Of a stretch of DNA of 64,000 nucleotides, positions 7,562-17,000 are shown piece after piece; the first letter of the stretch is position 1, and every line of letters begins with the position of its first letter. A program made the translations under genes and the position numbers. Source of the DNA: Paenibacillus soyae (lineage in GTDB: Bacteria; Bacillota; Bacilli; Paenibacillales; Paenibacillaceae); contig NZ_JANIPJ010000014.1 of the NCBI RefSeq assembly GCF_024623455.1, positions 62,001 through 126,000 of the forward strand, written 5' to 3'. The notes beneath the pieces are model-generated. The model searched no databases and was not told where the DNA came from. It worked only from the letters and a program-made list of their open reading frames with translations.

Positions 7562-8275
7562 TCACTTCCCATGCTTATCCCGGAACGCAAACGAAACTTC
7601 CCCGCTAGACGCGTCGATATGTTTAACGAGAATCGCGATCCGATTGTCTTCGTTAATTCCGTTCCAATAAAAATCCGCCGTCTCCTCGATCGAATCGAAT
7701 AGCGGCGCCTCGAACGGCTCCCCTTGGAACGGACGCAGCAGGCCTTCTTGCTCCGAATCGTAGGTGTGGATGCAATGGCCAATGCCCGGCTTGAACCCGC
7801 TGTAATCAAAAAACTGGCGCTGGCATACCGAAGGATCGTTGCCCGCCGTTTTCAGAATGGAGAGCGTGTACGTCTTCTTGCCCGCGTCCAGAACGGCCGA
7901 TATTCTCGGCGTGAAATGCGGAGCGTCCGGCTCGAATTCGCGGTACATCAGCGACTGCTGGAAGCTCAGACCCTGCAAATAACCGTCGCAGATCGTGTCC
8001 GTCTGATCCCCGTTCGTCACGATGTGCAAATCCCCTAAGCTGCGGACGGGATCGTAAATAATGAGCGATGGATCCTCCATCAAAGCCGGATCGTACGCCT
8101 TATTCCTGACGCCGTCGCCCGCAAGCTCGAATACCCGGTTGCGGCTGTTCGCGCTCCTCCCCATAATCCAATACACCTGCGCGTAATGCGCCCCCGAAGG
8201 CGTCATGCCCACGATCAACGTTCTTCCCGGATACACCTTTTCGAAACATTCGCTTTGCACCGTTTTCACCGTCAT
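7562..8275 (-). CDS. IMP cyclohydrolase-like (PurO fold) protein
   Basis: A 237-residue protein resembling archaeal-type IMP cyclohydrolase (PurO), which closes FAICAR to IMP at the end of purine synthesis. Matching stretches are 'YPGRTLIVGMTPSGAH', 'GRSANSRNRVF', 'VTNGDQTDTICDGYLQG' (archaeal PurO has SNG-x-x-TDTI) and 'HFTPRISAVL'. The frame is open to 8317, but the upstream part overlaps a terminator; the ATG at 8275 with GGAGGAG six bases upstream is the better start. Most Bacillota make IMP with PurH, so this may be an alternative enzyme or a relative with another nucleotide substrate. It stands alone, with a terminator on each side. Confidence 0.65.
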   Translation of the reverse strand: MTVKTVQSECFEKVYPGRTLIVGMTPSGAHYAQVYWIMGRSANSRNRVFELAGDGVRNKAYDPALMEDPSLIIYDPVRSLGDLHIVTNGDQTDTICDGYLQGLSFQQSLMYREFEPDAPHFTPRISAVLDAGKKTYTLSILKTAGNDPSVCQRQFFDYSGFKPGIGHCIHTYDSEQEGLLRPFQGEPFEAPLFDSIEETADFYWNGINEDNRIAILVKHIDASSGEVSFAFRDKHGK

Positions 8276-8301
8276 CCCCATCTCCTCCACATCTTCTTCG
8301 C

Positions 8302-8338
8302 AAAAAATAAGAGGCAAAGGGAATGAACCCTTTACCTC
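8302..8338 (-). terminator. Terminator of the GDPD gene
   Basis: Near-perfect 11-bp stem (8311-8321 with 8328-8338) around a 6-base loop, followed on the minus strand by TTATTTTTTG. It ends the glycerophosphodiesterase transcript and lies before the start of the next gene. Confidence 0.85.
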
Positions 8339-8455
8339 TGCCCAGGCGTACGGCCGCTACTCGCATGCTCCCTCATGGTTCCCCATGCAGCGCCAGTCAC
8401 ATGCAAGCTGTAAATTACCGCTAATCATATCACAATTAGACGGCCGAAGCCATTC

Positions 8456-10228
8456 CTACAAATCAACCTCGACAAGCGACTGCGCGAGCGCGGGCTCATC
8501 CGTAATGATCCCGTCCACGCGGAATTTCAGAACCTCCATCATGTTGCGCCTGTCGTTTACCGTCCATACCCAAATTTCCCGGCCGTTCGCATGAGCCTGC
8601 TCGACAAGCTGCTCCGTCAGCATCACTTTTTCGATTGTATAGAAGTCGACGTCGAGCTCCGTCAGGTCCCCCAGCGCAAAATAAAGAATCTGCCCGATCT
8701 TAATGTCCGGAGCGATCGCCCTAATATGACGGAGCGTCTCGCTGTCGAAGGATTGAATGTACACGTCGCTCTCCATCTCGAACTGCTCGACGGTCCACAC
8801 GACCTCCTGCACCAGCTCCTCGCTGGGTCCGTACGGCTTCAAATCCAGCAGCAGCTTAATCCGCCCCTTGGCCTCCGCCAGCACCTCGCTGAGCATGGGG
8901 ATCGGGATCGCGTTCCCTTCCTCGTCCCGTCCGATCGCGTAGCTCCTCAGCTCGTCGTAGGTCAAGTCCGACACGCGCACCGCGTGGCCGGTCACCCGCT
9001 TCAGATCGTAATCATGATTCAGGACGGCGACGCCGTCCTTGGTCAGCTGCACGTCCAGCTCGACCGACGTAATGCCGTTTTCGATGGCGGCCTGCACGGA
9101 TGGGAGCGAGTTTTCCGGCGCCGATGCGGCATCGCCCCGGTGCGCGGATATTAACACCCCCCACTTGGCATAGACGAGACTGTCATTCGACTTGAAGCCG
9201 ACATACAGCGCCAGCCCCAAATAAACGACGGCGGCCGAAGCGTATAACAGTCTCGTCCGTTTTCTCACGAATACATAGCTGGAGATCCGCTTCTCGAGCC
9301 TGCCGAGTCCGCTGCGATAGATCGTAAGCCGGTCCTCGGGGAGCTTCCCCTGCCTGCGGGCGAAATTGTAATACACTCGCGTTAAGAAAATGATATTGAC
9401 CGGCATGAGCAGCAGCGCGAACATATAGGTCAGGATCGTGGAGAGCGTAAGCGAGTTGTGATCCGTGAACGCTTTGAGCACGTTGATGTCGAGCCATGCG
9501 GGCATATAGGACAGCGACGAGATGGCCGCGAAGCCCGTTCCGAAGACGACGGCGTTCAGCAGGAACAGCCAGAGGAACAGCTGGAGCTGCCTGCCGCGCG
9601 TTAGAGCCAAGCTGCTGCGAATCGCTTCGGATATCGTTTTCCCTTCCAGCACGATGAAGTGCAGCACGAAGATCCAGCGCAGCACGATATACAGCGTAAT
9701 AAGCACGATCAGCCCATACACGACGGTCATCGCGATCGGCGCGTTCAGCACCTTGCTTTGCAGGAATATCGGCACGTTGAACAAGGCGTAGAACGACGCG
9801 GACATCGGCGATTCGATAAACGGAATAAGCACGAGCAGGAAGACGATCAGCTGTACGACGCCGAATCCAAGCAATCGCGGTGTCTGGCGCAGCGTCGTCA
9901 GCAGCGAATCGATGATCGCGACCTCCCTGCCGAAATAATGCTGCTGCACCATAATAATGAGCACGCACAGCTCGATGAACACGGCGAACGAAGCGACCAT
10001 GCCGATCATCGTCAGCCCGATCACGCCCTCGTAGCTGTACCCGAGCCGGTACACCTCATTGTTCAGCAGCGAGCCGGAGCCCACCACCGTCAGAATACGG
10101 TTGAAAATAAACGTAATTACCGGAATAATGACAAAGCTGGTAAGCAGCATGTACAAATATTCGAAAACCAGCAGCTTCTGGTATGTAGCGTAGAAATCTC
10201 TGATGCTTCTGCCAAGCAGCCTGAACAT
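8456..10228 (-). CDS. Membrane-anchored glycerophosphodiester phosphodiesterase
   Basis: About 590 residues. The N-terminal ~340 residues hold around eight membrane segments (GPDPase_memb domain). The C-terminal ~240 residues are a GDPD/GlpQ-type TIM barrel: 'LISAHRGDAASAPENS' supplies the catalytic His-Arg and metal-binding Glu, 'GITSVELDVQLTKDG' the second acidic pair and 'LNHDYDLKRVTG' the second catalytic His. The enzyme would release glycerol-3-phosphate from glycerophosphodiesters or lipoteichoic-acid-type polymers at the cell surface. ATG 10228 is favoured over ATG 10234 because the weak AGGAT site is better spaced. Monocistronic, with its own terminator. Confidence 0.88.
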   Translation of the reverse strand: MFRLLGRSIRDFYATYQKLLVFEYLYMLLTSFVIIPVITFIFNRILTVVGSGSLLNNEVYRLGYSYEGVIGLTMIGMVASFAVFIELCVLIIMVQQHYFGREVAIIDSLLTTLRQTPRLLGFGVVQLIVFLLVLIPFIESPMSASFYALFNVPIFLQSKVLNAPIAMTVVYGLIVLITLYIVLRWIFVLHFIVLEGKTISEAIRSSLALTRGRQLQLFLWLFLLNAVVFGTGFAAISSLSYMPAWLDINVLKAFTDHNSLTLSTILTYMFALLLMPVNIIFLTRVYYNFARRQGKLPEDRLTIYRSGLGRLEKRISSYVFVRKRTRLLYASAAVVYLGLALYVGFKSNDSLVYAKWGVLISAHRGDAASAPENSLPSVQAAIENGITSVELDVQLTKDGVAVLNHDYDLKRVTGHAVRVSDLTYDELRSYAIGRDEEGNAIPIPMLSEVLAEAKGRIKLLLDLKPYGPSEELVQEVVWTVEQFEMESDVYIQSFDSETLRHIRAIAPDIKIGQILYFALGDLTELDVDFYTIEKVMLTEQLVEQAHANGREIWVWTVNDRRNMMEVLKFRVDGIITDEPALAQSLVEVDL

Positions 10229-10361
10229 AGCCATTCATCCTATCTATCCCGAAGGTTATGCCTCTATTATATTCGCCCCTGCGCGCAATAAGGAGCTTTC
10301 ATCATTATTTCATTTTTTCGAAAAATACATAAGGAAATCACTGTAAAAAGTCTGATTTCAT

Positions 10362-10400
10362 CAAAAAAAGCCGCGCGCCCTCCGAAGAGAGCGCGCGGCT
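10362..10400 (-). terminator. Terminator of the two-component operon
   Basis: Perfect 10-bp stem AGCCGCGCGC / GCGCGCGGCT (10369-10378, 10391-10400) followed by a seven-T run on the minus strand. It lies 17 bases past the response-regulator stop codon. Confidence 0.95.
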
Positions 10401-10416
10401 ACAGCCGTACCAAACC

Positions 10417-11061
10417 TTACTCGCCGAGCCCCGCTTCGCCCATGGTCTTGGCCAGAAGCCGGGCTTCGTGCCGGTCGGCAACCTGCAGCTTGTTCAGAAT
10501 GTTCGTGACGTTATTCGCGACCGTCTTGACGGAGAGGCCAAGCTTCGCGGCAATCTGGGCGTTACTGTCTCCGGCCGCCAGTCTTTGAAGCACTTCCTTC
10601 TCCCTGCCGGTCAGCTCGTCGAAGAGCGTGCCCTCCGGCTCCGGAGGATCCTCGAAATAACTGGCAAGACGCAAGGCGATGTCCGGCCCGAATACGGCGC
10701 TCCCGTTCCCCACCATGCGGATGGTCTGGAGCAGCTCGGCGCCGTCCGACTCCTTCGGCAAATAGCCTCGGGCTCCGGCTTTGATCGCCGGAAACACCGA
10801 TTGGTCGTCCTTGTGCATGGACAATACCAGCACGTGTATGTCCGAAAACCGCTGCTTGATGATGCGAGTCGCTTCAATGCCGTCCATTCCGGGCAGCCGG
10901 ATGTCCATCAGCACGAGATCGGGCCGCAGCTGCTCGGCCAGCTCGATTGCCTCTTCGCCGCTGCCTGCTTCTCCCGCAACCGTCAGATCGTCGGTCGCTT
11001 GGATCAGATTACGAATTCCGTTCCGATAGAGCGGATGATCGTCAACGATTAGAATGTTCAT
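10417..11061 (-). CDS. NarL/LuxR-family response regulator
   Basis: A 214-residue regulator. The receiver domain starts MNILIVDDHPLYRNGI, with the phospho-acceptor Asp at about residue 53 in 'LVLMDIRLPGMDG' and the Lys in 'YLPKES'. The C-terminal GerE-type helix-turn-helix reads 'LTGREKEVLQRLAAG' and 'IAAKLGLSVKTVANNVTNIL'. The ATG at 11061 overlaps the stop of the sensor kinase gene (ATGA), so the two are translationally coupled. Its own targets may include the phased repeats at 13309-13391 (inference). Confidence 0.93.
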   Translation of the reverse strand: MNILIVDDHPLYRNGIRNLIQATDDLTVAGEAGSGEEAIELAEQLRPDLVLMDIRLPGMDGIEATRIIKQRFSDIHVLVLSMHKDDQSVFPAIKAGARGYLPKESDGAELLQTIRMVGNGSAVFGPDIALRLASYFEDPPEPEGTLFDELTGREKEVLQRLAAGDSNAQIAAKLGLSVKTVANNVTNILNKLQVADRHEARLLAKTMGEAGLGE

Positions 11062-13259
11062 GGCTGAGTCCCCTCTTCTGATATAACGGGCAGCTCGGCG
11101 TATACCCGGGTGCCGCCCTCTTCCATGCGCTCGATGACGCAATATCCTCCGAGCTCGGCCGCGCGCTCGCGAATCGAGCCGATTCCGATCCCTTTCCTTA
11201 CGGATGACAGCCGTCTCTCATCGATGCCGATTCCATTGTCCCTCACATCGATGGATAGACGTTTCCCTGAGATCATCTCCAGCTTTACCGTACAGTTCGC
11301 GGCTTGTGAATGACGCGCCGCATTGGCTATCGCCTCCGTTGCGATTCGATATGCCGCCACCTCGACGGCGGCGGGCAGAGGCGGCAGCTCTCCGGTCGAC
11401 AGCTCGATCCGGAGCCCGCCAGCCGGCCGGCCGCCTCTGCCCGCTACCTGGAGCGGCTTCGACAGCTCGCGAATCCGTTCCCCGATCGCGCCCGCAAGCC
11501 CCCATTCGTCGAGACTGGCGGGACGCATGTCCCTTACGAGGGTACGGATATCTTCCACGGTAGAACGAATCACTTTGCGCAGCTCGCCGAGCAGCTCCGA
11601 TGCCGCTTCCGGGTCCCGCTTCACGTACATCTCCGCCGCCGTCGCGTTCAGTCCGAGCGACGCGAGCCTCGGAGCCAGCTCGTCATGCAGATTGCGGCGG
11701 AGCATTCTCCGCTCCTCCTCCCGCGCGAGCACGAGCTTCTCGCGCGACTGCTGCAAATCCTCGGCGAGCAGCTTCATGCCTCTCGTCATGGTGAAATTGT
11801 CGACGACGGGACCCGCGTGCCCAAGCAGCACGTCGATTAAGCGCCGGTCGTCCGCGCTGAACGTCTCTCCTGCGCGTGGAGAGGCGATCAACGCTCCGAC
11901 CTCCTTGCCCCGGTGGACGATCGGGAACGTCAGGCTGCCGGCCGCGTCTTCCTCCCGTCCTTCCCCGTCAGCCGCCACCACCCGGTCATGCCCGTTCACT
12001 TCTACCAGAATCGCCGCGTAAGGGATGCGAAGCTCCTTGCGAAGAAAGCGTACGACCTTATCCAGCATCGCCTCCGGCGGTGACGGCTCCGCCAGAAGAC
12101 CCCTTAGCTCGGCGAGCAAGCCGTAAGGATCGTTATGCCTTCCTTTCAACAGCCGGTCCACGAAACGCTGCAGCTTATCCTTAAGCGGAGCGAACAGCAG
12201 CGCAACGGCAAGCGTGGCCGCCAATGACGTTAAGGCGCGATCCTCCGTTCCGAACAATCGGTTCAAATAAAAAATCGTGAAGCTGTACAGTCCGATGATT
12301 GAGGCCGACAGCAAGACGTAAACGATCGTACGGCTAACGACTGGGTCCACATCCCACAGCCGCTTGCGCAGAATAGCCAGAGTGAGGGTAAACGGGATGA
12401 TGAACAAAAACAGATGAAGCGCGGCGTTCAAATATACGAATGCCATCGGCGTATGGTAATAGCTCGGCTCGAATAGGACGCTAATGACGATGAACGCCGT
12501 CAGTCCGACGCCTAGGCCGTACACGACCCATTTGGTCTGCTGCTTCTGCTCCGGCGTCGACAGCTTCCGGTAACGATAAATTTGGGAATATAGAATGGTT
12601 GCGATAGGCGCAACGAACAACAATAATTGCAGCGGCAGCGGCCACTCGTGATGATCGGTCCGCGTTCCGGGCAGAAACACGCCGCTAAGCTGGATGAAAG
12701 CGAACAGCGCGATTGGCGCGAACGTCCACTTCGGAACGAGCTTCCCGTTCGGGAACATGCAGAAGAACAGAAACAAAGTAATCCAGCCAATCGCCGCCGC
12801 CAAGGAGAAGTACATTCGCCAAAAGTCGGAATCCGCCGATGCATGCACCAGCTGCGGGAAGGTCGCGCCGAACGCGAGCAGCATGGCCGATGCGAGCAGC
12901 GCCATCGGCTCCTGCCGCGCCTTCGCGGCAATCACGATCGCGGATCCGGCGAACAGCAGCGTGAATGAGCTGTCGATCAGCACGTATAGCAGCGCGTAGC
13001 TGCCGGGCGTATGTCCCGCGGCTTCGAGCAGAGCAAGCGTCGTTGGCGGCGCGGGGCTGGCCAAGCCGCAGTCTGCGAGAACGCACTTATTAACCAGAAC
13101 GTCATAGTAATCCGGAATGAATGAGAGGTAGACGAGCAGCGTGACCAAGCCGAATACCGCAACCGCCAGCTGCAGAAGCAGCCTCGCCGCGCCCTCTATC
13201 CGCCGTATCCTTGCAGGCTGAACCCCGGACCCGTTCGTCTGCGGGCTGATTCTTGCCAT
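11058..13259 (-). CDS. Polytopic sensor histidine kinase with GAF domain (HisKA_3 type)
   Basis: A 733-residue kinase. The N-terminal ~370 residues contain about ten membrane segments and one external loop with two cysteines (KCVLADCG). A GAF-like domain follows (~410-510), then the HisKA_3 dimerisation helix with the phospho-acceptor His in 'EEERRMLRRNLHDELAPRL' (~540) and an HATPase domain with 'ATEAIANAARHS', 'DVRDNGIGID' and 'GIGSIRERA'. This is the LiaS/NarX/ComP-type arrangement. It is the first gene of a two-gene operon with the response regulator. GAGGAGCGG precedes ATG 13259. The signal is unknown. Confidence 0.92.
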   Translation of the reverse strand: MARISPQTNGSGVQPARIRRIEGAARLLLQLAVAVFGLVTLLVYLSFIPDYYDVLVNKCVLADCGLASPAPPTTLALLEAAGHTPGSYALLYVLIDSSFTLLFAGSAIVIAAKARQEPMALLASAMLLAFGATFPQLVHASADSDFWRMYFSLAAAIGWITLFLFFCMFPNGKLVPKWTFAPIALFAFIQLSGVFLPGTRTDHHEWPLPLQLLLFVAPIATILYSQIYRYRKLSTPEQKQQTKWVVYGLGVGLTAFIVISVLFEPSYYHTPMAFVYLNAALHLFLFIIPFTLTLAILRKRLWDVDPVVSRTIVYVLLSASIIGLYSFTIFYLNRLFGTEDRALTSLAATLAVALLFAPLKDKLQRFVDRLLKGRHNDPYGLLAELRGLLAEPSPPEAMLDKVVRFLRKELRIPYAAILVEVNGHDRVVAADGEGREEDAAGSLTFPIVHRGKEVGALIASPRAGETFSADDRRLIDVLLGHAGPVVDNFTMTRGMKLLAEDLQQSREKLVLAREEERRMLRRNLHDELAPRLASLGLNATAAEMYVKRDPEAASELLGELRKVIRSTVEDIRTLVRDMRPASLDEWGLAGAIGERIRELSKPLQVAGRGGRPAGGLRIELSTGELPPLPAAVEVAAYRIATEAIANAARHSQAANCTVKLEMISGKRLSIDVRDNGIGIDERRLSSVRKGIGIGSIRERAAELGGYCVIERMEEGGTRVYAELPVISEEGTQP

Positions 13260-13307
13260 CTAACCGCTCCTCCTCGCTGTCTCTACCAGATTATAGCCAT
13301 TGTAGCA

Positions 13308-13427
13308 ACTTCCCTCTGCGCTGAATAGAAGCCGCAAGCAATTTCCCTAGCCGTCAAAGCGCATTTCCCGAATAGTCCCGCCGGATTTCCCGCCTTGGCC
13401 GGGAACGTTGCTCTATCCCGAGGGAAT
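13308..13427. promoter_or_regulatory. Divergent promoter region with 22-bp-phased ATTTCCC repeats
   Basis: Three exact copies of ATTTCCC start at 13341, 13363 and 13385, spaced 22 bp apart (two helical turns). A fourth, weaker copy (CTTCCC at 13309) lies 33 bp before the first, still in phase. Reverse-orientation GGGAA copies follow at 13401 and 13423, the latter within the palindrome TCCCGAGGGA. The region separates the two-component operon from the divergent membrane-protein/surface-protein genes and is a candidate multimeric regulator binding site. The regulator's identity is inference. Confidence 0.5.
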
Positions 13428-13483
13428 TCGCGTGGCCTACACTACGAACGGAAAACAAATTCATAGTTGCGGGAGGAATAACA

Positions 13484-14044
13484 ATGAAAGCGGAGCAAGT
13501 GATCAAATGGCTGGGATTCGGGTGCCTGCTTGCGGGCATCGCGAGAATCGGCATGACGCCATCCAGCTACGCATGGGGGAGCGACAGCCCCGAGGAGCTG
13601 ACGTTCGGGCTGATTGCCTGCGTGCTCATGGCGATTTTCAGCATCGCTTTTTTCCTGGTGCAGTCCAGAGAAACAGGCATTCTCGGATTTATTACGGCGG
13701 TCTTCATCATGATAGGGAACCTGCTGACGGCATGCATCCTTTGGGGGAAGCTGCATTACGGCCACTACGGCGAAGAGGACGGCCTGCTCATCGCTGTCAC
13801 GGGCATGGTCTCTTCGGCAGGCGTGCTCGGCGGCTCGGTGCTGCTGCCGATCTTGTCCTGGAGAGCGAAGGTGTTCCCGCGCTGGGTCATTATGCTGATG
13901 ATCGCGAACGTCCTCGCGCTCGCCTTGCCTTGGACGGAATGGTTCGCCTTGTTCTGGGGGCTTCCTTACATCGCCATGGGCTACTGCATCTGGAGAGGCC
14001 GGCTTAACGCCGGGCAGTCGGCAGACAAAGGAGTAGCAGTATGA
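13484..14044 (+). CDS. Predicted five-helix membrane protein
   Basis: A 186-residue protein with membrane segments at about residues 7-23, 42-62, 67-88, 105-125 and 134-168 (the last probably two helices). No family recognised. The start follows GGGAGGAATAACA. It lies 55 bases upstream of the giant surface-protein gene on the same strand with no terminator between them, so the two may be co-transcribed. It is divergent from the sensor kinase operon and shares its repeat-containing promoter region. Confidence 0.75.
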   Translation: MKAEQVIKWLGFGCLLAGIARIGMTPSSYAWGSDSPEELTFGLIACVLMAIFSIAFFLVQSRETGILGFITAVFIMIGNLLTACILWGKLHYGHYGEEDGLLIAVTGMVSSAGVLGGSVLLPILSWRAKVFPRWVIMLMIANVLALALPWTEWFALFWGLPYIAMGYCIWRGRLNAGQSADKGVAV

Positions 14045-14099
14045 GTAGCGCGCGTAAAATAAGCCTCTTCACATCGGACTGGAAAGGAGCTTGGGCCAT

Positions 14100-17000
14100 A
14101 TGAAACATCTGGCAGCACGCCGGAGCCCGCTTCTCCGCAGGCTATTCGGGGCCGCCCTCGCCTCTTCCATCCTTCTGACCACTGTCGCCGCTCCGATCAG
14201 CGGGTTTGCGGCTCCGATCCAGGAGGCGGCGGAGACATCCGCCTCTTCCCTATCCGCCTCCGGCGCTCCGGAATTGACCGGCCTCCCGGCTTACGCCACG
14301 GGAGAATACTTGATGGTGGCCGGCACGGCGGCGCCGAACGCCGCCGTTACGCTGTACGTCGGGTTCGATGGTCAGGAGCCCGGTTATTATGATCAGACGT
14401 TCGCGGACGAGAACGGTTCGTTCTCCATATCGCTTTATCTGGATACGGACGGAGTTTATACCTTGGAGGCGGTTGCGGAGCTCGAGGGCGCAGTGAGTCC
14501 GCCCTCCGAGCGAATGACCGTGATCGCGGATCGCTCCGTACCCGGGGATATTATAGAACCGGCATGGGATTTGATCGGGAACACGTCCCTCCTGCTGCGT
14601 TGGTCGCCGCCGGATTCGGTCATGGAGCCGATTCGTTACCGGATCTATGATTCGAACGGCGGACTGCTCGCCGAGACGCAGGAGACTTCATACGCCTTCG
14701 AAGGACTGGAGCCTTCCCGCTCCTACGTCTACGACATTCGCGTCGCGGATGACGCCGGCAACGAATCACCCGGCGCATTCCTCTACGCGGGAACGTCGCC
14801 GCTATCCGAGACTAAGCTCGTCGAGGGGGTCAGCTTCCTGCATAATCGGCAGTCCGAGACGGCGCTGAGCGCCGACGGCTCCACGCTGGCCTACGTCGAT
14901 ACCCGGCTGGCGGAAAAGGCGGAGGCTGCCAGCGGGACTGCCGAGCTGAAGCCTTCGCTCCGGCCAAGCAATCTGTACGCGGCCGATACGGAGACGAAGG
15001 AAACGAAGCTGCTCAGCGTCAAATCCGAGGGACAGCCTTGGAACGACGTCGTACTCGAACCGTCCACTAGCGCGGACGGCTCGGTTACCGCATTCGTCGC
15101 TCGGGGAGCTTACGCGCCGGACGATGCCGCCCCAGGACTCCGTCATGTGTATCGGCATGATTCAGCGTCCGGAGAGACAATGCTCGTCTCCGAACCCGAT
15201 TCTTCCGCAGGCGAACCTTCGATCAGCGGGGACGGGATGCGGATCGCTTACATCGATAACGGCAACGTCTACCTCTATGATCAGGCCAACCCCAGCCAGC
15301 GAAGGCTGATCAGCCGAACCAGCGGCGGAGAGCCCTCGGCCGCATGGAACGGCAATCCGGTCATAAGCGAAGATGGCCATACGATCGCCTTCCTGACGGA
15401 AGCGTCCAATCTGGACGGCGGCGAAGAGGTGCCGCCCGGCTCCAATGCGATCGCGGTGTACAGCTTGCTTGAAGACGGCCTCGCAGGCTTTTTCCCCCAC
15501 GAAAGCAGCAGCGGAAACATAAGCATTAGCGCTGACGGCCGTTACATCGCTTATACGCGCGCTGCGGACAGCTACCTCGAGAGAGTGTTTCTCCTCGATG
15601 TCGATGAGGGAACGGACACGAGTCTCTACCTGAATGCGCCTCCTGACCAATTGGACCGGAAATCGTACGATGGCGGAACGGCTATCAGCGGCGACGGGCA
15701 ATACGTCTTCTCCGGCGTGAGCGACTACGATCCCGAGCTCCCCGGCGTGCGCTCTTATATCGAAAGGTTCGACCGGGAGACCGGCCAGGTGACCCGCGTC
15801 GGCAATCCGGCGCGTCAAGCTTGGGCGCCCGTGATCGACTCCGCGGGCAACCGCGTGGCCTATTGGTACGAAGACGCTATCTATACTTCGTGCTTCGGCG
15901 ATTGCGGCGACGCGGGCAGCGGCGATCCGATCGTCTCCGCCTCATGGACGGCCGATGGCGAGCACAAGATCGGACAATTCATAAAGCCGGGCGGCGAGAT
16001 CGATCTCGTGGCCTACGGCCGCAAGGATCAGACCGTGGAAGCCGTCATCCGCTACAAGTCGGCGAATGTGCCGGAGATGCAGGAGATGTCCGTCCCGTTG
16101 TCGGCGGATGCCCGCGCGCCCGAAACCTATCGGGGCAGCTTCGAATTGACGAGAGGCATAACGGAGGTGGAGTCGATCGTCGTGAAGCCGGCCGGCGCGG
16201 CCTCGGGAGGCAAAGCGCTCGCATCCTTGCCCGAGCTTGCCGGCATCCTCAATATCGAGATTTATGCGGACCGGCCGGAGCGGCTCGATCTCGCCCGTCT
16301 GCTCATCCAAGCGCCGGGCGAGAACGTCGGAGAATGGAGCATCAGCTCTTCTCAGATGCAATACGAGCTGTTCGGTCCGCCCCGGACGGAGCTGTCCGTC
16401 TCCTTGGTCAGTCCTGACGGGCAAGTGGTGCTTGCCAGCCAATCGGGAGTAATTACCCAGAGCGGCTTGCCGACATCTGTTACGCTGTCCCCCGAATATT
16501 TAGCTCATCTAAATATTAGCGTGCTGGACGAACGCGAGGGCACCGCTTTGTCCGGGGTTCCCGTCTTCTTCCGCGATTCCTCCGGCAGTCTGATTGCCGA
16601 GACGGTAACGGATGCCTCCGGCCATGCTTCTCTCCCCGGCGGCGGCCGCGAAGGCGCGCGGATCCTGGTATCCGTCGAGGCTCCGAACACGCATATGCCG
16701 GCCGAAGCTCAGAGCCTGTCGCTGAGACTTGGAACAAACGGGCTCATCTTCCGGCTGGAGAGCAAGAAAGACACGGTGCAATCTGTCAGTCTCGATTTCG
16801 ACCGCGAGGTCGGACCCGCCTGGTCGGCCGCTCCCGTTATCGGAAGCCGGGGCATCGTACGGGCATCGGCCGGTCCCGGCCTGGCTCTCCAAGCCAAAAT
16901 TTTGCACACCTTGCAGGGCAGCGGCATGTCGACCGAGAACGCCGAGAAGCTGATTCCTCTCACCGAGGTTAGTCCCGGCGAATACGAAGGCGCCCCGTTC

